A stretch of 64,000 nucleotides of DNA from Perkinsela sp. pyNocScin1 (lineage: Eukaryota > Euglenozoa > Kinetoplastea > Prokinetoplastida > Perkinselidae), in assembly GCA_964019655.1 (NCBI GenBank), contig CAXHTR010000008.1, positions 124,001-188,000 on the forward strand. The letters are read 5' to 3'. This document shows positions 39,201 to 47,400 of the stretch, one piece after another; position 1 is the stretch's first letter, and each line of letters opens with the position of its first letter. The translations under genes were made by a program, and so were the position numbers. The notes beneath the pieces were generated by a model. It was not told the origin of the DNA and made no database searches. It saw only the letters and a program-made list of their open reading frames with translations.

Positions 39201-40701
39201 CATCCTCTTCGACAGCGGTTCCAGTCAAGCCAAGCATCTCATGAGAGGGCTGAATGCCGCATTCTTTGGCATGCTTTTCCATATCGGCATGATCATCTGA
39301 AATATGTACAAGCGCACCCCTGGGAACTTTTTGTGCAAAGTTACCGCTCACAGTGCTAACTGCATGGTTTGTGCGAACCAAGGAAACAGCGAAGCGATAC
39401 TGGGCGCATGGTATACTGGATGTTGTTATGAGCAAGTCATTTAAAAAAAATTGAATAGCTTTCTCGGTGATTACAAGATGAAGTATATCACCCAGCTGGA
39501 GCGAGCATTCAATGGGAAGAGTGCTTTGCACTCCCATGTTTAGGAACTTCAATGATTTTCCTATCTGAATCCCGATAGAACCAGGCTCGAGTCCTACAGG
39601 GCGCTTTTCAAGTGCTTGCATCTTTGGAACTATGCCAAAGAACATTGGATGCATACCATCATCAAGATCATCTATGCGAAAAGCTATTCTGTGACTTTCT
39701 CCACCGAGCACGCATCGAAAATGATCCACTGGATGTTGATGTGAAGGAAGATTGTTATGAACCGATCGCAGCGCAATGAAGCATCGCTGGCATAACGAAA
39801 ACTCTGCACATGTCGTGCATCGCCATTGGTTGGTTTTGATGGGCTGAGAGCCACATGATCTGCATTGCGTATGGTCCCAGGTAAGGGCTTGAAAAATTTC
39901 CGCAGTAACTGCGGTACAAACAGTGTCTCTCATGCATAGAATGCTTTCCCCACTTATCAAAAGATTGTGCCATGGGGAAACGAAGGTCCATGCTTGCGAT
40001 AAGGCAGGATTTTGAGGCAATGAAATAATCTTCTTTTTTTCGAATGGGCTCTGCGTCGGCTTTCGATTGCTATTTACGGCCGAGATGCAGACTTCCTGTC
40101 TTGAGCTCAAGAATGAGACCCCAATGCGAAAGCTTTTGCTGACTAACTCATTTGGGGATGAAAACGCAAATTTGTCGTTAACATAAAACGTGAAATCCTG
40201 ACCATCATACTCTATGGAAACAGAGTCATATTTTTTTACCGACTGATCCTTTTCTGATGCGAAATCTTCCGCTTTGTCTATAAAATGTTCATTTTTCATC
40301 AAAGTTCTGAGAAAATTCGTGCGCATCACCAAATTCTGACTTTTACCGTCATTCAAAGAATACGCGACCTTTAGACCCATCGATACGAAATCGGTATCAC
40401 CAATGACACGGCACTGATGAAATGGGGCATTATTTGTGACAATTCCTATGACAAGTGGTTTCTCCATCATACATGCGCTAATATCGACCTTGATATACAT
40501 CGGTCTATCACGCTTGAAAATACAATTCGTGACAGCTGTGCTGCGCATTTCTGCTATGCTGCGAGCAAAGTTGTCGTGACATATAACACTTTCAATGTTG
40601 GATTCGAATGCGATAGCTTCATTATCATGGTAATCATCGTAAGAAAATATCTTTGTGCACAAGTTGCGTGAAGCAGATGGGAATTCATTGGCCTTATCCA
40701 T
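36265..40701 (-). CDS. Giant multi-domain protein kinase (SPRY-ZZ-SPRY-MIB-kinase)
   Basis: The 1,478-residue protein is one uninterrupted frame. In order it shows a SPRY/NHR-like domain (about 50-205, with YDSVSIEYDGQDFTFYVNDK); a ZZ zinc finger (275-330, CRSCGSQP, CTTC, CQRC, then HQHPVDHF); a second SPRY-like domain (335-455, LQLGDILHLVITEKAIQFFL); MIB-type SH3-like segments (465-690, with YFWRWGCQDGRTFQSIEEIC and WVTVFWRVSGVCENYRFG); and a protein kinase (735-1000). The kinase has GRGRFGTVYK, Lys761 (VAIK), HRDIKPEN with Asp859, DFG at 880-882 and SPE at 906-908, so it looks active. The last 480 residues are unassigned. The MIB plus ZZ combination is known from Mind-bomb ubiquitin ligases, here joined to a kinase instead of RING fingers. 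Confidence 0.85.
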   Translation of the reverse strand: MDKANEFPSASRNLCTKIFSYDDYHDNEAIAFESNIESVICHDNFARSIAEMRSTAVTNCIFKRDRPMYIKVDISACMMEKPLVIGIVTNNAPFHQCRVIGDTDFVSMGLKVAYSLNDGKSQNLVMRTNFLRTLMKNEHFIDKAEDFASEKDQSVKKYDSVSIEYDGQDFTFYVNDKFAFSSPNELVSKSFRIGVSFLSSRQEVCISAVNSNRKPTQSPFEKKKIISLPQNPALSQAWTFVSPWHNLLISGESILCMRDTVCTAVTAEIFQALTWDHTQCRSCGSQPIKTNQWRCTTCAEFSLCQRCFIALRSVHNNLPSHQHPVDHFRCVLGGESHRIAFRIDDLDDGMHPMFFGIVPKMQALEKRPVGLEPGSIGIQIGKSLKFLNMGVQSTLPIECSLQLGDILHLVITEKAIQFFLNDLLITTSSIPCAQYRFAVSLVRTNHAVSTVSGNFAQKVPRGALVHISDDHADMEKHAKECGIQPSHEMLGLTGTAVEEDESDGTVGVHSDHAFKWVPRLCCEIRKCPRQQTRSFRQALAIPYAGDTVIVHPCSTAGLKVPNGGLSGTTRRGFITQASRGHEAVQYAIDMNQSHGSDEKMWANFVLSHESLDLLLLKLEQDCQVIRNPYFWRWGCQDGRTFQSIEEICYHFGWVVAFPKNGWVTVFWRVSGVCENYRFGFDNAFDVACIRRPSDTGFYLPKFPDIVREPKCRNTDLHSTFIKECHFVPMHELQFSRSSEIGRGRFGTVYKGTLGDVDVAIKHISHPDAHQARDLGVLSRILHPNAVKILGWSASDNDGMEIYLIMELVTPGSLAKLLADHPCQEASSGGPLGWNNFFDVSIGVAHALHYFNRQSLVHRDIKPENILLEGVSGDYIVRVTDFGLAKFVRRTGSADLTNVCGTPAYMSPEAWDTDCTLCPKADVFSLGLVMHFMLTGIAPRSKCENAFQILYDLVTLKNIVVPPPGTPGRLTTLIIRCQSLSPSERPDAMEIIRELFRLKQDLGMAPMYLESPISKKGSPVVPALASLDRKNPSKALAIAPRGVRMNQDQISTDRELIAAGPGSMQRISLRDLTHGLGFTSDSASILLLEPEVAGLALPQADAQFSLEKHRLVLHTAVDQFLIGVKVIVLQTKLTLEELFACITKANIPILVKAPSKGLKVYYVLLRHYAKIINIVSNRRLFTRAPVRIPQMQGRYVPRSGKAVQNKNHNEGSFLALADNKHGETTTVEKSSFPATFPKNQIRVVNPGMQKMQRTRLMTVKYLSFKNFCEFADITIASLITLINHKFIRPKHIFGQTYRISCDQKEKLEDGILAIDKFQASCSLSASEIRAFALLLNVPVLYRPKAKMFYLLYDDVYDRIMPVIEHTSTISNRKDFISFLSLSITDANALEKRGALLQSLCFKNARIFEHVARIMQLLVPLAIARQEIQHMLDLSSEEFDGMLDDFIERYNMHGRVQVKGSVYLLREEIQVLMQEFSEFE

Positions 40702-40810
40702 TCAAAAAGGCGTAAGCTAAGGGTGCTTTTCACATGTAAAATAGAGCTAAAATAAAACCACAGGGTAAATATTTCAAATACCAAACCATAAAACTCCACC
40801 ACTGACACTT

Positions 40811-41827
40811 TCAGGTCGAGCTCCTTTGAGTGCTTGCATTAGCTAAAATGTTAAGGTACTTGTGAAGCCGATGACGCCTGTTCGGATCAATATCCTTCAA
40901 CTGTAAGTCTTGCGTGATTTTCTCCACAATCTTTGGCGGTAAGGACGCAAAGACGTCTTGCTTAAACGTTCCATTTATCAAAGGCATTAAGACCCACTGA
41001 ACAACTCGCTTATGAAAGATATCATGCCTATCTATGGATTCCAGCTTGAAAAAGAGGTCTGTAATGAGAGCTACCATCATTTGCTGCGGAATCTGCGGTG
41101 ATAAAGAGCAAGTCTCTAAAAATACGTCTATGATGTGAATCGCTATACCTTTGTATTTTGAGTTTGAATAAAAGTTCCAGAAGAGTGCGATACAAAATGA
41201 TGGATTGCCGAGTTTCATAGTTGCATTAAAGAGCTGGCGAATGTAATAAAGAAACTTGTCAACCTTCCATTGATCGAGATAGGGCCATTTCAGCGCTAGG
41301 TAATACCATGAACAAAACGTCCATATGGTCACTATTCCAGTATTTTGGAACACGTAACTTTCCTCCGATAATCGACATATCATATTGATGTATTTGTCTT
41401 GTACATCTTGACCGTCAGATAAGCTTATGAAATGAAACAGTGCCCGGCAAGCATGAAACATAAGCTGGATGTCATGCTTCGCATTTTGCGGAATGCACTT
41501 TTGGAGCACCCCCGGCCAATCAGCGAATCTCAGAGACAGCTCAAAAGTTGATTTATCGCTGCTTTCCAGAGAGAGGCTTGAATTTATTCCCTGGCCTTCA
41601 GGAGCCTTGATGAGTAGGCTTTGAATCGAAATCTTCGAAAAAAAATGTTCAGCATCATCGTAAAACATCTCGAATGCACGGTGACGAATGAATTCATCTG
41701 AATTCATGAGCTGATTCAAGAAGCTTTTCTCATCCGTGTGATCTTTAAGGGGAAGCGCAACCACAGAAAATCCATCATGATTATCCGGTAGCTGTGCTCC
41801 ACCACGCTTTCTCTTGCACTTTGTCAT
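40811..41827 (-). CDS. RRP1: Rrp1/Nop52-family ribosome biogenesis protein
   Basis: The 338-residue protein matches Rrp1/NOP52, a nucleolar helical-repeat protein needed for 27S to 25S rRNA processing in the large-subunit pathway. Diagnostic segments are FLNQLMNSDEFIRHRAFEMF near the N-terminus (human FAQRLASNEKRIRDRAVKKL), WPYLDQWKVDKFLYYIRQLF (human WNGIDRLRLDKFYMLMRMVL) and GIAIHIIDVFLETC (human GVRFHFIDIYLDEL). The frame opens at a GTG (41857); the ATG at 41827 is used and is followed by a basic KCKRKRGG. Its first 47 bases overlap the end of the syntaxin-16-like frame, in a different reading frame on the same strand. Confidence 0.82.
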   Translation of the reverse strand: MTKCKRKRGGAQLPDNHDGFSVVALPLKDHTDEKSFLNQLMNSDEFIRHRAFEMFYDDAEHFFSKISIQSLLIKAPEGQGINSSLSLESSDKSTFELSLRFADWPGVLQKCIPQNAKHDIQLMFHACRALFHFISLSDGQDVQDKYINMICRLSEESYVFQNTGIVTIWTFCSWYYLALKWPYLDQWKVDKFLYYIRQLFNATMKLGNPSFCIALFWNFYSNSKYKGIAIHIIDVFLETCSLSPQIPQQMMVALITDLFFKLESIDRHDIFHKRVVQWVLMPLINGTFKQDVFASLPPKIVEKITQDLQLKDIDPNRRHRLHKYLNILANASTQRSST

Positions 41828-42818
41828 AGATAGAGAAATAGTGAGAAAATGAATCACATGCGTAATTCTGAAATGATATGATCAAGAACTTATACCGTCT
41901 TGTTACCAACCTTGTGGTAAATGATACCAAGGCCGCAAAGATCAATATAAAGAGAAGAAGAAAGACCAGCTTGTACTTTATTTGATTCTGGTACTTCAAA
42001 GCTTTATAAAGGTTATCTTTACCTCGATGGATCGAATGGTGCGTTTGATGAAGGTTGTGATCAATTCTGTCAAGAATAGTTCCCTGAGTCATGACCGTCA
42101 CGTTTGTATCCACAAAGAGGTCATAAATTTCGGATATTGATTTCGATACAGTGACCATATCACGCTCTCTTGCTTCTGTCACCTTCTCATGTTCTAGAAG
42201 AATATTTACGTCGGCAACATTGAAGCCTCTGTCGAGATAAGTATGAAGTAGACTTTCATTTCGCTCAGTATGCTCACAAGCTTTCCCCTCTTCCTCAATA
42301 CCGGACTCAACTCTTGTAACAAAACTGACATCACCAGCATGAGAAGTCTCGATCCGCTCTTTCAGTTTTTCAAGGTCGTTGTCGATCATTAAACAAGCAT
42401 GTCTCTTCACATTCTGAAACACCTTGATCTTAAGCAAAGAGTGAAAACCGCTTTCTCCATTGTTTCTTTGAAGCACCTGGTCGGTATCTCGCAAAGCTTG
42501 GAGAAACCCTTTAATCTTTTTGGAGAATTGGTGATCAAGCCTTCGGAATTCTATGCCTACGCTTTCTGTCCCCCTCGTGGGCGATAAGTCTGTAACTTTA
42601 ATCATTTGGCTAATGATTATGGCAATAGATCGCTGAAAGCTCCATATTTTTTCGATCGAAGATGAAACATGTCTCGGGAAAAAACCAAAGTGGGCATCAG
42701 CTGCATCGCCTTTATACTTCTCCATCAAAAGCCTATCCTTTTGACTCCTACCTTCCATCATACTGGTCCTATGCCTATGAAACTCATCAAAGCGGCAAGT
42801 GTTGAGCATCTGCTGCAT
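41781..42818 (-). CDS. Qa-SNARE, syntaxin-16/Tlg2-like
   Basis: The SNARE motif (about 225-285) reads EARERDMVTVSKSISEIYDL, then TQGTILDRIDHNLHQTHHSI and LYKALKYQNQIKYK; syntaxin 16 has IVEQGTVLDRIDYNVEQS and LHKAEQYQKKNRK. The zero-layer Gln is in TQGTILDRI. A transmembrane helix follows (LVFLLLFILIFAALVSF). Tlg2/syntaxin 16 acts at the trans-Golgi and endosomes. The protein is 345 residues from the ATG at 42818. Unusually, about 37 residues follow the membrane helix, where SNAREs normally end within a few residues, and this tail overlaps the start of the RRP1 gene. The tail could reflect a missed processing site or a sequence error. Confidence 0.85.
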   Translation of the reverse strand: MQQMLNTCRFDEFHRHRTSMMEGRSQKDRLLMEKYKGDAADAHFGFFPRHVSSSIEKIWSFQRSIAIIISQMIKVTDLSPTRGTESVGIEFRRLDHQFSKKIKGFLQALRDTDQVLQRNNGESGFHSLLKIKVFQNVKRHACLMIDNDLEKLKERIETSHAGDVSFVTRVESGIEEEGKACEHTERNESLLHTYLDRGFNVADVNILLEHEKVTEARERDMVTVSKSISEIYDLFVDTNVTVMTQGTILDRIDHNLHQTHHSIHRGKDNLYKALKYQNQIKYKLVFLLLFILIFAALVSFTTRLVTRRYKFLIISFQNYACDSFSHYFSIYDKVQEKAWWSTATG

Positions 42819-42908
42819 TTAAGTGCCGCAATGTGTGATAAGCAATGAATATTATTTGTCTCACAATGAAATTGCAATTATTTCGCGATCCTACGGTAAA
42901 AGAATGCT

Positions 42909-42952
42909 ACAAGATTTAATTAGAGTGACACGACAAGATTTAATTAGAGTGA
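42909..42952. repeat. Tandem duplication, 2 copies, 24-bp period
   Basis: The 20-base word ACAAGATTTAATTAGAGTGA occurs at 42909-42928 and again, identical, at 42933-42952, separated by CACG. It lies about 50 bp outside the left target duplication of the hAT-like element, so it may be a scar of an earlier event or simple slippage. Confidence 0.9.
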
Positions 42953-43182
42953 ATGCGATGTCAGTATAGGACTGTTCCATCATACAATCATCGAGAAAGT
43001 GAAATTGAAAAGGCAGGCCTGCGCAGATGGCGGTGAGTCACTGTTTTGGAGTGAAACTGGAATTCGAGATTTTTTTCTCACTCCAGGATTTTTACCGGAC
43101 TTTGGAAAATCTTGATGAATTTCCCTGAGGAGCAGGCGATGACATCAGCTTCTGCAGCGTTCAAAAGCCATCATCAAGAGCC

Positions 43183-43239
43183 ATTACTACTAACTATACT
43201 GTTATACTACTACATATACTATACTACTACTACTACTAA
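43183..43239. repeat. ACT/TAC-rich microsatellite
   Basis: An imperfect run of ACT/TAC trinucleotides with TATACT interruptions inside the hAT-like element. It makes the overlapping frame low-complexity (Tyr and Thr runs), one reason not to call that frame a gene. Confidence 0.8.
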
Positions 43240-43727
43240 CTCACTAACGAAACTACAATCTAATAAAATTGAATACGCTACTAAAAGAAATAACTCTGCG
43301 CAGTGTGTGCTTGAACACTTAGCTCATCTGGATTCTTCAGACGATGGGTCACTTGCTACTGACGATGACTCATTAACTAATAATGATGCCTATTGAGCTA
43401 ATGCCCTTTTGTGCAGTTTGTTTGATAGAAGAACTACACGTGGTTTAATCTAGACAGAGAGTTTGACTTGCAAGTGAGTATACTTGTTTGATATCAGTAA
43501 TAAGAAAAGTAGCTGATTCAAATAGTTTGATTTCACTCAGAATGTTACATAGTTAGTAACGGTTCACAAGCTGGTTTGAATGCTCATGTACATGGGCTTA
43601 TTCCTGAGTCAAACCTGTTTTCGCGGAATACTGATGCTCGCAGAATTCTATTAATTCATAATTAACGGCCGAAGTCGTCACTTAAGTATCCACCACTCTA
43701 AGCACATATGTACGAGCATTACGCGCA

Positions 43728-43751
43728 TTACTATGAAAATTTTCATAGTAA
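43728..43751. repeat. Perfect 24-bp palindrome
   Basis: The two halves TTACTATGAAAA and TTTTCATAGTAA are exact reverse complements with no spacer, centred between 43739 and 43740. It lies inside the hAT-like element about 65 bp left of the internal copy of the end sequence. It could be a protein-binding site or an old nested insertion footprint. Confidence 0.9.
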
Positions 43752-43816
43752 ATCATTCACAGTAAAATGATACGCGATAATACACGTCATCGTATTAAAT
43801 GATAAAAAGCATAATG

Positions 43817-43836
43817 CAGGCCTACACAGATGGCGG
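43817..43836 (+). repeat. Internal copy of the hAT-like terminal repeat
   Basis: CAGGCCTACACAGATGGCGG matches the left end of the surrounding element at 18 of 20 positions and points the same way. It is either a subterminal transposase-binding repeat or the left end of a second element that shares the right end at 44176. Confidence 0.75.
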
Positions 43837-44474
43837 AGAGACAACACAGAGACGTAAGTCATGCTTACGCAAGTAATTATCAATGAAATTTAGATAGCAG
43901 TTAAGTTGGCTCGAAGTATATTGCTTCGATTGCTACTATTTATTTTTTTGTCTATGCGTAAAAAATACATGCTATAGATGAGCAACGCAAGTGCACGAAG
44001 TGACCAAGGGCAAAAAATGGCATGCCAAAAGCGCGTAAAACAGCTTCGAAAAAAGGGACTCAGGGACGCGTATTCAATCCCTGCCAACCACATTTTCGCC
44101 CTCGAGGGCGTAGAAAATCTCTCACTCCGCCGGGTCCGGGTAGGAGTGACGAGCCCCCGCCATCTGCGCACCCCTGTGAAAAGGGAAGGATGGATAATAA
44201 GAAATGCTATTCGCATGAAATTTTTTTAGTAGGCTTCACCACTCTAGTAACATTAAACGAATTTTCTTTCTTGCACTCATTGCTTTCAGAACAAAACTTA
44301 TAATTTGGTAGTAATATGGCCGTGATTACACCGTTGCACCGTCACTTCCCCTGCAAGACTTCAAGAATATCTATGTAATTTAAATTTCTTTCAATTAGAG
44401 CTGTTTAGAGAGCTAAAGTTTAGATAGTGAGCAAAATACAGTCGCCTACTTCACACTCTGATAATAATTTTCGA

Positions 44475-47400
44475 ATGTACGCTAATATTCAAGGTCTACG
44501 GATGAGCCCGCATGAATATCGTAAGCGCAACATTTTCGCATCAGAAAATAGAAAAGCACTTTCACAAAGCGCGAGAACAAGTGATCTCAAGAAAACAAAC
44601 TCGTTTCTTCGTAGACTCAAAGAGTTCAAGCCAGAAAGCCTGGATGCTATCCTTACTGATCTTGTTGGCTTAAATTTGAAACGGTATGTTTCAGAATGTA
44701 CAACTGCAGTGATATGTGCGATCCTTGATGGAAAGGCGAAAATATCTGACGTTGAATTCCTAGGAATTGTATGCTCGGAGCTGCACGTACGCTATGATAA
44801 TGTTGAGATCGAAATTTTAACTTGCATCAAGAAAAAATGGGGCTTGCAAAATGCTGATGAAACTAGCTTTGATTCAAAAGCGTCACAGCGGAATAAATGC
44901 ATGATCCGTTTCATATGCGAGATTTACCGCATTGGTCTGACCTCGGAGTGGAGAATATTTCGGTGGGTTTTGAGCATATTTCATTCAAATCTACCGGGGC
45001 TTGAAAAGATAAGTGAGGTCAATGCAACAGATCCCGTACTTAAGAAGAATATCGAATCCCTTCTCGTCATTATGGAGTACCTATGTGTGCTTGTGAGGAG
45101 TGTTGGATGTTGCCTCTTTGGTGCTGAAAAATGGCCCGGCGATTCAACGGTTTACCGTGCCGATGGTATAGAAGAATCGGATATATTCGGCTTTGTCTCA
45201 ACGGAAAATATTACTCATGACATAGCGCAGAGGGTCGCAAAGTTCATTACAGATGGATCAGAAGCGTACAATGCATTGACATACAAAGTGAAAGAAATGT
45301 GGATGAAAAGCCTGAAAACCATCAAAAATGTTGGTGATCTTTCAGATTCACAGCGTGAGCAGTTTGAAACAATTAAAAACTATACGGAGAGGCTGTTTTC
45401 ATATCTTGACCCATTGACGAAAACTTTTCCGTCATGTAAAAGAGATGAGTTCGGTCTCAGCGTGAACATTCAACGCTTGCCAACGTTAGAAGAAATGGTT
45501 GCAGAGAACGAGAGGGAATGTTGCTTCCATGGAAAGGCTTCAAATTTGGCATTTTTCTCCGGCTTATCAAGCTTCTACTCGCCGGATATGCCCGAAAATG
45601 ATATCAATATGTACGACAGCTTAAGAGAGCAGCAATTCTATGAAAGCAGCGGGCTGGTCGAGATTAAAATCGAGGAACAGCTTCAAGAATTTTCTTTACA
45701 AATCCCCTTCGAATGCACAGAGGAGCAGGCAATCAGAAATATCGATAATCTTCTGTTAAGCTTAGGAACAGCTTTTGCGTTTGATGCTGAAAAGGGAAGT
45801 GATTCCTTTTTCGACTCGTGCATCAGCAAAGGCTTAAGCTGGTGTGAAGCTTTCCTGAATAATGATGCTCTATTATTCAAGTATCGAAAGCTAGGAGACC
45901 GAGATCAAGGCAAATCATTTCTTTTATCTGCGAAAAAGAAACTTTTGCGCTGTATCCGCGAAATTGATTATACTCCTGGGAGCGCTGCCGGTGTTTGCCT
46001 TGTTCTTAGCATCATCTCACAAGGAGGGCAAAGAGATTTGAGTGACGCTAGTCAGAAGGCTTCCCTAGATTTTGAAGAAGTGGTCTTTACAGAGATAAGA
46101 AATCTTTCGAGTGAGAAAACAAAAGAATCTGATGTGCTCGCGAAATGTCTTTTCCTGTGTGAAGGTGTCAAATTTCGTTTTATCTCACCCGTTGTACTTC
46201 TGAGACTGTTTGAAACCTTCGCTGATCGTCAGAATTCGGTGCATATCCGACGATATGCTCCAATTGTTTACGGCTGTCTCACAGAAGCAGGAAAGTTTCT
46301 TGCAAGACACCCACTTGCATGTCATAAGTTCAAGGATGTTCTACAGGCGCTATCCAAGCCTATACGTTCGATCGGTGGTGAGCTCGAGATACAGCTTTCA
46401 GGTATTGTTTCACAGCTTTTGAGCGATGTGTCATCCGAGTTAGCGAGTGGGCGCTCATATTCCGCCATGCGACGGCAAGTGACACAAAAAGTTCTCACAT
46501 TGGAGGAGCAATATCTTCAACACTTAATTTATTTCAAAATGACTGATAGCACAGAAATGGATGTCGCTGAAAAACTCCTGATGATGAATTGGACATCCAG
46601 AGAATTTCAGATGGCGGCTTTCAAGATACTCCGAAAATCCCATCGCCTCAGCTTCGAGGCTGTTTCTTCTTTATCTCGAGTTATCAAAGTCCTGGAAAAT
46701 CATGATAAGGATTTCATCGGCATACTTATCGTAGATGACATCATTGAACGGTGTCGGCAAGATTTGGATGGTCGTTATATAGCCCGGTCAGCGCAAAAGC
46801 GAGTACGGGACATGTACTTCTTCACACAACTATTTATAGCTGGGGTCGCGGATGAATCAACATTCTTTTACGTGCTCTATATGATTTGCTCATACCGCGC
46901 TACAGCTGAGACACTGAGTGACTACTCAAGACTAAGGCTCATTATACAGCTTCTTGACGCATTCAACGGAGATAATGGCGAAGAAAAGCCTCTGAGCACG
47001 ACGACACTGCAGCGCCTTCGCTTTTTTCTGACACACTTCTACCGTCTTATACACAGCAAAGAGCAGCCTTTTCCGATTGAGCTGAACATTTCCCTGAGCG
47101 ACACTATCGAAAAAATGAAGAAGATTGCCTCGATCAGTCGAATCAAGATTGAAAATTTTCCCAACAGTTTTCAGCAAGCAAATGAGACTGTTAAGCGATT
47201 CATGCACAAGATTCGCCATGCTCGTTCTTCTTGCCCTGAAATTCCGAATGGACAGAAATCCCAATGTGATGGGGCGGACCCTGTGCACTCATACATATAC
47301 TACTTTGAGGACGGACTTCACGACGAAATTCACCCAGTTCATGAGCACCGGCTTTTCGATATTGAAAATGGTTCCGACAATTCCGACTGCCTTTCAGTAA

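Larger units (their letters stand above)
43014..44176. mobile_element. Non-autonomous hAT-like DNA transposon, 1,163 bp
   Basis: The left end is CAGGCCTGCGCAGATGGCGG (43014-43033). The right end, read on the minus strand (44176-44157), is CAGGGGTGCGCAGATGGCGG, so 18 of 20 bases agree. The element is flanked by a perfect 8-bp direct repeat TGAAAAGG (43006-43013 and 44177-44184). CAG-type ends and 8-bp target duplications are hallmarks of the hAT superfamily. A third copy of the end sequence lies inside, at 43817. No transposase-like frame is visible, so the element would need a transposase made elsewhere. The interior also holds an ACT-type microsatellite and a 24-bp palindrome. Confidence 0.8.
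42819..44474. promoter_or_regulatory. Divergent strand-switch region holding a hAT-like element
   Basis: The 1.65 kb between the syntaxin and UPF2 starts. Most of it (43006-44184) is a DNA-transposon-like element and its target duplications, listed separately. To the left lies a 24-bp-period tandem duplication. To the right, 290 bp of AT-rich sequence lead to UPF2. Several ATG frames inside (43112-43396 plus, 43890-44216 minus, 43978-44229 and 44022-44303 plus) encode low-complexity or unrecognisable products and are not called. Confidence 0.5.

Noticed and set aside
43112-43396. 94-codon ATG frame in the hAT-like element
   Set aside because: Its Tyr/Thr/Leu runs come from an ACT microsatellite; no family likeness, and it lies inside a mobile element without transposase features.
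43890-44303. Overlapping frames on both strands near the right end of the hAT-like element, considered as a transposase remnant
   Set aside because: No DDE, zinc-finger or hAT dimerisation-like sequence; the frames overlap each other and run through the terminal repeat.
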